Origin: Victivallales bacterium
GTDB taxonomy: Bacteria; Verrucomicrobiota; Lentisphaeria; Oligosphaerales; Oligosphaeraceae
Direction of reading: 5' to 3'
NCBI GenBank assembly: GCA_900771165.1
Contig: CAAGMX010000447.1
Location: 1-11,781 of the forward strand
DNA length: 11,781 nucleotides
Below, one piece after another: positions 5,900-11,781 of the stretch. Within the stretch, counting starts at the first letter, position 1. The number at the start of each line of letters is the position of its first letter. The notes under the pieces were generated by a model. The model was not told where the DNA came from. It worked only from the letters and a program-made list of their open reading frames with translations, and did not search any database. A program made the translations under genes and the position numbers.

Positions 5900-6634
5900 C
5901 TACTCCCGGTTGAACCACTGCCAGTTGTAGTAGCGGGGCTTCCAGACCTTGCCGTCATCCTCCATGAGCTGGATTCCGGTCATGGCCTCCACGTGTCCGT
6001 CAAACATCAGGACATTGGCCTGCTTGCCGTGGCGGATGGAGACGGGATACCAGCCGTTTCCGTTTTTCACCTCGCCATTCTCGTAGTAGCCGCCCTCCAG
6101 CTGAACCAAGTCGGTGCGGTCGCTCTTGACGGCGGCGGTAGCGCCCGTGGGGTTGGGTTCGGAGTCGGAGACCCAGAGGTGGGAGGAGGGAGCCTGCTTG
6201 TGGGCCAGCAGGGTGCTGCGGGTGAAGCCAGGCCAGCCTGTGTGATAGGTGTTCATCACGGAGGAGAGGTGGAGGCCGTAGGCGTGTCGTTTCAGGGAGA
6301 GGACGCCAGCGGGGAGAGTCTGTCCAATGGGGATGGCTCCGTTGGCGGCGGGGCAGACCAGAGCCTTGTCGGCCATGTCATATTTCTGGACCAAATACTG
6401 GATCCAGGAGGCGTTCACATCCGTGGGGAAGAGATTGAAGGGAGGCAGATAGTAGTCATCGCTATCATCGGCATAGATGGTCATGAAGAGTCCCGCCTGC
6501 TTCAGGTTGTTGGTGCAACTGATGGCCCGGGCCTTCTCCCGTGCCTTGGAGAGGGCCGGCAGCAGCATGGCCGCCAGGATGGCAATGATGGCGATGACAA
6601 CAAGCAACTCAATCAAGGTAAATGATTTACGCAT
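5900..6634 (-). CDS. prepilin-type H-X9-DG protein (type II secretion-like pseudopilin), operon-distal copy
   Basis: 244 residues. A short leader MRKS precedes [19 protein letters not shown], the hydrophobic N-terminal helix of type IV prepilins and pseudopilins, with the conserved Glu at mature position 5 (residue 9). Position -1 is Ser, not the usual Gly, as is common in this expanded family. The C-terminus carries the H-X9-DG motif (H202, DG 212-213) and ends [10 protein letters not shown]. It aligns along its whole length with the pseudopilin at 10694-11437, including the block NGWYPVS.RH and the W-K-P-x-x-Y-x-W-x-W tail. Family knowledge: the leader is cut by a PilD-type peptidase and the protein is placed in the membrane or envelope; individual functions are unknown. 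Upstream is a 63-nt low-complexity gap with an 8-G run and no Shine-Dalgarno. Last gene of the operon, followed by a terminator. Confidence 0.93.
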   Translation of the reverse strand: MRKSFTLIELLVVIAIIAILAAMLLPALSKAREKARAISCTNNLKQAGLFMTIYADDSDDYYLPPFNLFPTDVNASWIQYLVQKYDMADKALVCPAANGAIPIGQTLPAGVLSLKRHAYGLHLSSVMNTYHTGWPGFTRSTLLAHKQAPSSHLWVSDSEPNPTGATAAVKSDRTDLVQLEGGYYENGEVKNGNGWYPVSIRHGKQANVLMFDGHVEAMTGIQLMEDDGKVWKPRYYNWQWFNRE

Positions 6635-6641
6635 GGCGTGA

Positions 6642-6693
6642 GGGGGGGGTTGGTTTGGGGTTGGGGATTGGCGTGGATTTTTTTGAAAAAAAA
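6642..6693. repeat. low-complexity homopolymer region before the distal pseudopilin gene
   Basis: On the plus strand there are 8 G (6642-6649), further GG, GGGG and GGGG runs separated by TT-type spacers up to 6666, then 7 T (6678-6684), one G and 8 A (6686-6693). The G runs could form a G-quadruplex on the plus (template) strand. This fills the whole gap between the alpha-alpha-barrel gene and the pseudopilin start and leaves no Shine-Dalgarno. Confidence 0.7.
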
Positions 6694-6697
6694 GGGA

Positions 6698-7939
6698 TCA
6701 GAGAGAGAAGGGGGTGTCTGGGTGGTCTTCCATCCAGCCCACCAGGAGCTGGGCGATGGCGATGGGGGCGTTGGTCCATCCGCTGTAGATGCTTCCGGCC
6801 CCGCCTTCGTAACAGTTGCCCCCGCCCCAGGTGCGCAGCTTCGCATCGTACATGCCTCGCCAGCACCCCCGGAGCTGAGGACGGTCGGAGCCGTCATCCT
6901 GGATCTCCGACAGGAACAGGGCCATCTTCCGGGCTGCCCCCTGGTATTGGCGATCCTGCAGGGCGGCCACCGCCAGCCCCAGAACGCAGAAGTTGACCGT
7001 GTAGATCAGATCCACCTTCTCGGGCCCCAAGGGTGCCTCGTCATGCTCCGCCGGGAGAATGCCATAGGGATTGCCATCAATGCGGCGTCCCAGTTCCCGG
7101 TAGACACGCTGGGCCAGCTCCCGCCCCCGGGCCTCCATGAGAGGCACGAACATCATCATCCCTGCCAGCAGCATGAGGTAGCACAATTCGCTGGCGTTGT
7201 AGGTCTCCACCTTCTTCTCCAGGAAGTGGAGATAGCGGAGAATCGCATCCTCCACGGCGGCATACTCCGCCGACTGCGGCTCCAGCTGCTCCAGATAGAG
7301 CACCAGGGCGCACTGCACCGGTCCCGCCCAATGGGGATGCTCCAGCTTGCCGGCGTAAATCTTCTCCGGATCCTCCATGTCCTTCTCCTTGGCGGGATCG
7401 AAGGAGCGGTTGAACATCCGGCGCAGATCGGAGGCCAGAAGCTTCGCCCACTTCCTCAGGGAATAGCGTTCCTCCAGCCCGGGATCCATCTTGGCCAGCA
7501 GGAAGGGGATGACGCAGCACCAGGCATTGTCATCCATCCACAGGTTGAAGTTCCGCTGGATATGGGTCCAAGTCCAGCCGCCGATGACCGAGCGGTCGTC
7601 CATCTTGTTGAGCAGGCCGCTGCGGAAGTAGAGGAAATCCAGCAGGTCGCCGGCGGTCTTCCGGTCCTGGGGGGAATCCAGGAGGACGCCCGCCAGCCAG
7701 AAGAGGAGAGCCGCCTGGAAATTGCAGTCGCTGCGCCGTTGCTCCAGGACTTCCAGGCCAGGGGCGTAGGAGAGGGAGACGGGGAAGCCGGCCCGGATCT
7801 TCTCCAGGGCCTCGTTGTCCTGGGTGAGGAGGATTCTCTCCCCCACGCCCCAGGCGCCTCCTCCGATCATGATGGGAGATTCCCGGAACCACTGGAGGTT
7901 CTTCCGGGCGCTTTCCCCAAAAGGATTCGTCATGCTCAT
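6698..7939 (-). CDS. putative alpha/alpha-barrel (six-hairpin glycosidase-like) protein
   Basis: 413 residues, rich in aromatic residues and amphipathic helices. I cannot assign a named family. The segment WMDDNAW (134-140) resembles the WxDDNAW-type active-site or substrate-cleft motifs of several (alpha/alpha)6 glycoside hydrolases, and the Gly/aromatic block at 371-393 (GGGNCYEGGAGSIYSGW) looks like a ligand-cleft loop. Six to seven repeated helix pairs can be traced by eye between 70 and 350. There is no signal peptide: the N-terminus MSMTNPFGESARK is polar, so it should stay in the cytoplasm, unlike the enzyme encoded just upstream. ATG at 7939 overlaps the stop of that gene as ATGA, implying coupled translation; Met3 (7933) is an alternative start. 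Plausible role: processing of sugars released by the GH123-type enzyme. Function is inferred from fold impression and context only. Confidence 0.7.
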   Translation of the reverse strand: MSMTNPFGESARKNLQWFRESPIMIGGGAWGVGERILLTQDNEALEKIRAGFPVSLSYAPGLEVLEQRRSDCNFQAALLFWLAGVLLDSPQDRKTAGDLLDFLYFRSGLLNKMDDRSVIGGWTWTHIQRNFNLWMDDNAWCCVIPFLLAKMDPGLEERYSLRKWAKLLASDLRRMFNRSFDPAKEKDMEDPEKIYAGKLEHPHWAGPVQCALVLYLEQLEPQSAEYAAVEDAILRYLHFLEKKVETYNASELCYLMLLAGMMMFVPLMEARGRELAQRVYRELGRRIDGNPYGILPAEHDEAPLGPEKVDLIYTVNFCVLGLAVAALQDRQYQGAARKMALFLSEIQDDGSDRPQLRGCWRGMYDAKLRTWGGGNCYEGGAGSIYSGWTNAPIAIAQLLVGWMEDHPDTPFSL

Positions 7940-10680
7940 TTTGCCAGCTCCTCCACTAGGGCGCCAAGTTCATCATGGAAGGCCAGGACCTCCTGGTCGG
8001 TGAGCTCGCATTTCCGGGGGTTGGCGAAGAAGCGGTCGTCCTTCAGCATCTCCCGGACGCGACGGGCGGCGGGATGCCCGGGGTTGCGGTCCGCCAGTTC
8101 CTCCGCCATGGTGATGAGGCGTCCGTCGTTGTAGCTCTCCCGCAGCAGCTCCATCCGGAGGGAGGGAACCAGTTCCCCGTCCTCCGGATACATGAGAATG
8201 CCGTCCACGCCGCCGGTGCGTTTGCTGACCCAGGGTTCGGCGTCAATCGTGAACTGGTGATCAAAGGAGGAGGAGCAGACACCCCAGAAGAGGGTGTATT
8301 CAATGCCCAGGCGATGCATCTTGTGGAAGTGGATGCGCAGTCCCACGTTGTCGGGCCAGTTGACCATGTTGTAGGAGATGGGAGTCTTGTCCACATTCCA
8401 GTACCAGCCCACCCGCTTGCCCCGGTCCTTGAGGCCGGTGAGGTCGCAGAGGGGCTCCCGGCCTTCCGGGAAGTAGTTGCTGTTGAAGAGGAAGAAGTCC
8501 ACCACGGATTCCGCCGCGGGGACATCGTCTCCCTCGTGGGGGAAGCAGAAGCAGGTGAAGAGCTTCAAGCCGGTCCGCTCCTTCAGTTCCTTCAGGAGAT
8601 TCAGGCTTTCGGAGTTGTCGGGTTCCCGTCCGATGCGGAGGAGATGGCCGGAGGACTCCAGTTCGTCGTAGTAGGCGAAGGCGTTCTCCATGTTGGCCCC
8701 CTGGGCCCGCAATGCGTCCGCCAGGGCGGCAAATTCCTCGATGCGGCTGCGCATATATTCCTGGGCGGTTTGGTATTGCCGTTCCTTGTCGTATTCGTAG
8801 AAGCCCTTCAGCCAGTCGTAGTACCAGGGCAGAGAGCCCAGGTGGATCATGCCGAAGCGTCTTTCCAGATCCTCCCAGTTCTCGTAGAGATGCATATGCT
8901 CCCGGTCCAGGAAATCCGGATGACTGCATCCCCGGAAGGGCATGAAGCCGTAGCGGAGAATCGCCTCCCGGAACATCTTGTCCACCTGGTATTCGCTCTT
9001 GCCGGGGAAGAGCCTGGCATGGGAGTCGCTGATGGCGGAATAGCTGCACACGGCATACATCCGGGGCACTTCCGGCAGAGCGAAATCCCAGACCTTGAGG
9101 GCGATGTCGCAGGTGAGCTCATGGCCTTCGGCATCCTGGAGAATCAGGCGCCCCTGGTAGTCGCCGGCCTTCTGGGATTCGGGGATGGAGAGGGAGCAGA
9201 AGTAGGTGGTGGAGTTCATCTCCGGGGTCAGATCCACGGTGAGACGGCGGCTCAGGGGATCGGGATAGATGCCGTCTCCCGGTAGCAGGAGATCCAGGAC
9301 ACGGTAGACCCGGCTTGCCTCCACGGGGAGGCCGTAGAGGCAGAACTCCTTGACGGTGAGTCCCTTGACGGTCTTGTCCAGGGGGAGCACCCGCACCTGG
9401 AAGTTCACCGTCTCCCCCTTGGCGGCCGTGAGCCTCACATCCTGGGCGAGGGGCAGTTTCTCCGGCAGGATCGTGCCGGAGGCCTCCTTGGCCATGCTGG
9501 AAGCCGTGTAGAAGTAGAAGGGGTTCTGCAGGAGTTCGGGCCTGCCGTTGCGGAGAGGCACCAGGAACCGGCGCAGGGTCTTCTCCTCCGCCGAGAAGAT
9601 CGCCATGGGATCCGTCGCCGTGGAGAGGCGGCGGTAGAGCTCCTGGAAGTAGGGATGGCCGCTCTGGCTGTGGTAGCCGGGCAGCGCCTCCACAATCTCC
9701 GAGATGGAATTTCCCGCATACAGGTATTCGGCGGTGCGCCAAAGCAGCTGGCCATCCTCGTCCCGCAATTCCAGCCAGAAGGGAAGGCTGTGGTTCACAA
9801 GGGAGAAGTCCGCCGCAACTTCCTGACGACCAGGAGCAAAGGTAATCTTGCCCAGGCGGTCAAAGGCCTTTTCGCTCCGGCAGACCCGCAGTTCCCCGGA
9901 CACCTCCTGGGAGGAGAAGTTGACGAAGGTCAGAGGGCGCTGGAGGCGACGGGAATCGCTGGTGAGCATGGAGGGCAGATCCACGCTCAGGGGACCATGA
10001 AGGAGGCGCCACCCCCGGGTGGCCTGCCAGTCATGGAAGCTGGTGACCCCGGGAGCCGAGGCGGAAATCTCGTCCTGCTCATAGTTGCCGTGGCCCAGAA
10101 GCGCATAGAAATCCTCCTCGGGGCCAATGGCCAGCTTGGACAGCGGGACGGCCACTTCCGCGCTCCAGCCCCCTTCTCTCTGCCCCACCTTCACCTGAAG
10201 GTCGGATTCCTGCAGGGGGATGTCCGAGGCGTTCCGGGGGGCCACCTGGCTCTGGCCAAAGCGGTCCATGAAGACCACCTGGGTGGCGCTGGAGGGCTGC
10301 CCCGCCACCGTGGAGAACACCAGCTCCATGCCATCCCGCTCCCAGCAGCTCTTGCCAGGCACGCCGCCGGGGGATTCGGGATTGACGGCGTCCACCGCCA
10401 CAAAAAGGGTCGTCCCGTCGTGGACCCACCGCACCACCGCCGGATAGGCGGGCTCGGTTCTGCCCGTCTCAAAGGCGGTCTTGCCGGAGAGATACATGGG
10501 AATGGCCGGCACGCCTTCCCAGAAGGACTCTGTCAGCGCACCATCCACCTCCGGAGCCTCCGGGGTGTAGTAGACGGGAATCTCCGCCGCCTGACGCAGA
10601 ATGATCTCCCGGGCAAAGGTCCCCGCGGAAACCATCCCCAGAATCAGGAACAACAGGACAAGGAATCTGTTCTCTCGCAT
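7936..10680 (-). CDS. secreted GH123-type glycoside hydrolase with N-terminal CBM9-like domain
   Basis: 914 residues. Signal peptide at 1-23 (RFLVLLFLILGMVSAGTFA). About 35-230 resembles the CBM9/DOMON-like sugar-binding fold (PEVDGALTESFWEGV near the start, GGWSAEVAVPLSKL near the end). After a beta-rich linker, about 385-530 resembles the GH123 N-terminal domain (AAKGETVNFQVRVLP, AGDYQGRLIL), and about 535-855 the catalytic barrel: VWDFALPEVPRM entry, YYDELESSG with the Asp-Glu pair at 672-673, then GLRIHFHKMHRLGIEYTLFWG and DGILMYPEDGELVPSLRMELL, as in GH123 and DUF4091 proteins. GH123 members are beta-N-acetylgalactosaminidases using substrate-assisted catalysis with an Asp-Glu pair; host glycolipid or mucin-type glycans are possible substrates, but specificity is inference. 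Start chosen at 10680 (GAGGGAG upstream, signal peptide follows directly) rather than 10758, which would overlap the preceding gene. It begins 13 nt after the pseudopilin stop. Confidence 0.83.
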   Translation of the reverse strand: MRENRFLVLLFLILGMVSAGTFAREIILRQAAEIPVYYTPEAPEVDGALTESFWEGVPAIPMYLSGKTAFETGRTEPAYPAVVRWVHDGTTLFVAVDAVNPESPGGVPGKSCWERDGMELVFSTVAGQPSSATQVVFMDRFGQSQVAPRNASDIPLQESDLQVKVGQREGGWSAEVAVPLSKLAIGPEEDFYALLGHGNYEQDEISASAPGVTSFHDWQATRGWRLLHGPLSVDLPSMLTSDSRRLQRPLTFVNFSSQEVSGELRVCRSEKAFDRLGKITFAPGRQEVAADFSLVNHSLPFWLELRDEDGQLLWRTAEYLYAGNSISEIVEALPGYHSQSGHPYFQELYRRLSTATDPMAIFSAEEKTLRRFLVPLRNGRPELLQNPFYFYTASSMAKEASGTILPEKLPLAQDVRLTAAKGETVNFQVRVLPLDKTVKGLTVKEFCLYGLPVEASRVYRVLDLLLPGDGIYPDPLSRRLTVDLTPEMNSTTYFCSLSIPESQKAGDYQGRLILQDAEGHELTCDIALKVWDFALPEVPRMYAVCSYSAISDSHARLFPGKSEYQVDKMFREAILRYGFMPFRGCSHPDFLDREHMHLYENWEDLERRFGMIHLGSLPWYYDWLKGFYEYDKERQYQTAQEYMRSRIEEFAALADALRAQGANMENAFAYYDELESSGHLLRIGREPDNSESLNLLKELKERTGLKLFTCFCFPHEGDDVPAAESVVDFFLFNSNYFPEGREPLCDLTGLKDRGKRVGWYWNVDKTPISYNMVNWPDNVGLRIHFHKMHRLGIEYTLFWGVCSSSFDHQFTIDAEPWVSKRTGGVDGILMYPEDGELVPSLRMELLRESYNDGRLITMAEELADRNPGHPAARRVREMLKDDRFFANPRKCELTDQEVLAFHDELGALVEELAK

Positions 10681-10693
10681 GGCCACGCTCCCT

Positions 10694-11437
10694 CTACTTA
10701 CGCTCCTGCCACTTCCAGTCGTAGAACATGGGCTTCCAGTGGACCAGATCCTGGGCAAACAGCTCGCTGCCCGCCAGACCCTCCACGTGACCGTCGAACA
10801 TCAGAAGATTGGCTTTCCCTTCATGCCGGACACTGACGGGATACCACCCGTTGCCCTCCTGCACCGACTCGTTCTCGAAGTAGCCACCGTGGGAAGACAG
10901 CAGGGCACTGCAATCCCCCTTGACGGCTGGATGGGACCCGAAGGGATCCGCAACAGAATCCCCAATCCAGATGTGGTCGCTGGGAACCTGGCCGTGCTCC
11001 CGCTGCTGCTGGCGGGTGAAGCGGGAACTGTCCGTGTTGTAGTTGTCAAAGACCGCCTCATAGTGCATGCCGTAGGAAAAGACCATCCGCTGACGGGCCC
11101 CGGCAGGCATCTCCTCAAAGCCAAAACTCTCCTTCTCCTGGGGACAACGCAGATTCTCGCTGGGAACGCCACCCTCAAATCTCAGGTAGTACAGCCAGTT
11201 CTGCATGGGATCCTGGGCATAGAGACGGAAGGCGGACAGCAGCACATCGTCGTTGTCGTCGGAATAGATGGACAACGCCATGCCAATGGTCTTCAGGTTG
11301 TCCGCACAGGAAACCTTCTGCCCCCGGGAAAGCCCATTGCTATATACAGGAAGAACCAACGCCGCCAATACAAAGAGAAGGCAGAGAATAACCAGTAATT
11401 CCAACAGGGAAAAGTTGGATTGGCGGGACTGCTTCAT
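10694..11437 (-). CDS. prepilin-type H-X9-DG protein (pseudopilin), operon-leading copy
   Basis: 247 residues from the ATG at 11437; a GTG two codons upstream (11443) is possible. The leader MKQSRQSN precedes FSLLELLVILCLLFVLAALVLP, a pseudopilin-type helix with Glu at mature position 5 (residue 13); position -1 is Asn instead of Gly. The ends match the distal copy: H205 and DG 215-216 form H-X9-DG, and the tail is WKPMFYDWKW. The middle also aligns (IYSDDNDD against [15 protein letters not shown] in both). The N-terminal helix is less canonical than that of the distal copy, so the two are diverged paralogues rather than a recent duplication. First gene of the operon, preceded by a sigma70-like promoter and a structured leader; no clear Shine-Dalgarno. 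Confidence 0.9.
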   Translation of the reverse strand: MKQSRQSNFSLLELLVILCLLFVLAALVLPVYSNGLSRGQKVSCADNLKTIGMALSIYSDDNDDVLLSAFRLYAQDPMQNWLYYLRFEGGVPSENLRCPQEKESFGFEEMPAGARQRMVFSYGMHYEAVFDNYNTDSSRFTRQQQREHGQVPSDHIWIGDSVADPFGSHPAVKGDCSALLSSHGGYFENESVQEGNGWYPVSVRHEGKANLLMFDGHVEGLAGSELFAQDLVHWKPMFYDWKWQERK

Positions 11438-11494
11438 ATACACACAAAGTAAGGGGTGAGGATCAGGGGATGAATCGTATTAGCTAAAGGAAAG

Positions 11495-11536
11495 GAAAAA
11501 GCACCCGCCCCGGGCCGGCCGGTTTTCGGCCGGGGG
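11495..11536 (-). terminator. GC-rich hairpin plus T-run in the pseudopilin operon leader
   Basis: On the minus strand CCGGCCG pairs with CGGCCGG around the loop AAAAC; three more G-C pairs can form if CCC is bulged. TTTTTCC follows about 7 nt after the extended stem. It lies between the putative promoter and the ATG at 11437, so it could be a leader attenuator. Confidence 0.4.
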
Positions 11537-11564
11537 AAGGAGGGGTGGAAAAAAGAGCATATGG

Positions 11565-11597
11565 CGGATTGGCGAAGGAAATCCCTTCGCTAATCCG
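11565..11597. repeat. 14-bp near-perfect inverted repeat at the putative transcription start
   Basis: CGGATTGGCGAAGG (11565-11578) and CCTTCGCTAATCCG (11584-11597) are complementary except at one G/T pair, around a 5-nt centre. It begins about 5 nt downstream of the predicted start of transcription. Possible operator or 5'-UTR hairpin. The exception is G-U in plus-strand RNA and A-C in minus-strand RNA. Confidence 0.6.
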
Positions 11598-11608
11598 TAT
11601 TTTGGGAT

Positions 11609-11636
11609 AGTATAGGCAAAAGTGAGAGAAAAACAA
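11609..11636 (-). promoter_or_regulatory. sigma70-like promoter of the pseudopilin/GH123 operon
   Basis: The minus strand reads TTGTTT (11636-11631), a 16-nt spacer, then TATACT (11614-11609). The -10 matches the consensus at 5 of 6 and the -35 at 3 of 6. Transcription would start near 11602, giving a leader of about 165 nt before the ATG at 11437. Confidence 0.5.
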
Positions 11637-11670
11637 GAGCCCATCCTGCGAAAATAGCGATTTGTAACTG

Positions 11671-11703
11671 GAAAAGGTAAACGCCCGCTTTTCGAGCATT
11701 TAC
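11671..11703 (-). terminator. intrinsic terminator of the gene entering from the right edge
   Basis: On the minus strand GTAAATGCTCG pairs with CGGGCGTTTAC (11 bp, two U-G wobbles) around the loop AAAAG, followed by CTTTTCC. It starts 4 nt after a stop codon at 11708-11710, the expected spacing for a gene end. Confidence 0.55.
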
Positions 11704-11707
11704 TCTT

Positions 11708-11781
11708 TCAAAGTGCAGTCAGTGCCTTAAGTCCTGCAAATTCCCAGGGGTGCATTTGAGCCTGCAGTAATGGATGTGTCA
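11708..11781 (-). CDS. possible C-terminal end of an upstream gene (partial)
   Basis: One minus-strand frame is open from the window edge for 23 codons and then stops at 11708; the last residues read HPWEFAGLKALTAL. The other two frames stop sooner. The open stretch is too short to name a product; the case rests on the terminator hairpin directly after the stop. Confidence 0.35.
   Translation of the reverse strand, partial: THPLLQAQMHPWEFAGLKALTAL

Noticed and set aside
6638..11398. Long plus-strand open frames opposite the GH123 operon
   Set aside because: Antisense shadows of the pseudopilin, barrel and GH123 genes; no recognisable domain or start signals.
11640..11690. Possible third copy of the 25-bp motif (TTTGTAACT ... 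TAAACG)
   Set aside because: Only the first five and a shifted TAAACG match; a gap is needed and the inverted end AGTTA is absent.
11484..11699. 71-codon minus-strand open frame in the leader of the pseudopilin operon
   Set aside because: It begins inside the terminator hairpin of the previous gene and upstream of the predicted promoter, ends in low-complexity Pro/Gly residues and has no ribosome-binding site.
1..11781. CRISPR arrays, tRNA or rRNA genes, insertion sequences
   Set aside because: No regularly spaced repeats, no tRNA-like cloverleaf or rRNA segment, and no transposase motifs were seen on either strand by eye.

Overview
The window is GC-rich and every gene I can support lies on the minus strand, so transcription runs from high to low coordinates. 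Prepilin-type proteins with an [23 protein letters not shown] leader and a C-terminal H-X9-DG motif, next to secreted glycan-active enzymes and a folP-cdaA-cdaR block, point to the PVC group. The closest fit I can name from sequence style is Lentisphaerota (Victivallis-like); this is inference, with no rRNA or marker gene in the window to confirm it.

Region 1 (11781 to 11438): a probable last 24 codons of an upstream gene with its own terminator, then a sigma70-like promoter and a leader of about 165 nt holding a near-perfect inverted repeat and a GC-rich hairpin with a T-run.

Region 2 (11437 to 5900): a four-gene operon, H-X9-DG pseudopilin / large secreted GH123-type glycoside hydrolase / cytoplasmic alpha-alpha-barrel protein / second H-X9-DG pseudopilin, closed by a strong terminator. 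The two pseudopilins are full-length paralogues that bracket the two carbohydrate-type proteins. This is the accessory part of the window and the best candidate for an undescribed system: a pseudopilin pair dedicated to a glycan-degrading enzyme.

Region 3 (5899 to 5102): a 357-nt non-coding stretch with an AT-rich promoter-like zone, a tandem 12-mer and a strong terminator hairpin just ahead of a small membrane-anchored protein of unknown function.

Region 4 (5036 to 1125): a tightly coupled block folP-cdaA-cdaR-miaA, each pair overlapping by 4 nt. CdaA and CdaR would make and control c-di-AMP at the membrane, but this CdaA has changed both diagnostic catalytic motifs (DGA to DGG, RHR to RQN), so it may be inactive or altered.

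Region 5 (1124 to 1): a leader with hairpins and then a LysM plus L,D-transpeptidase gene cut by the window edge. Its upstream region shares a 25-bp AT-rich motif (20/25 identical) and a GTTAATATA element with the upstream region of the small membrane protein, suggesting common regulation of two envelope genes flanking the c-di-AMP block.
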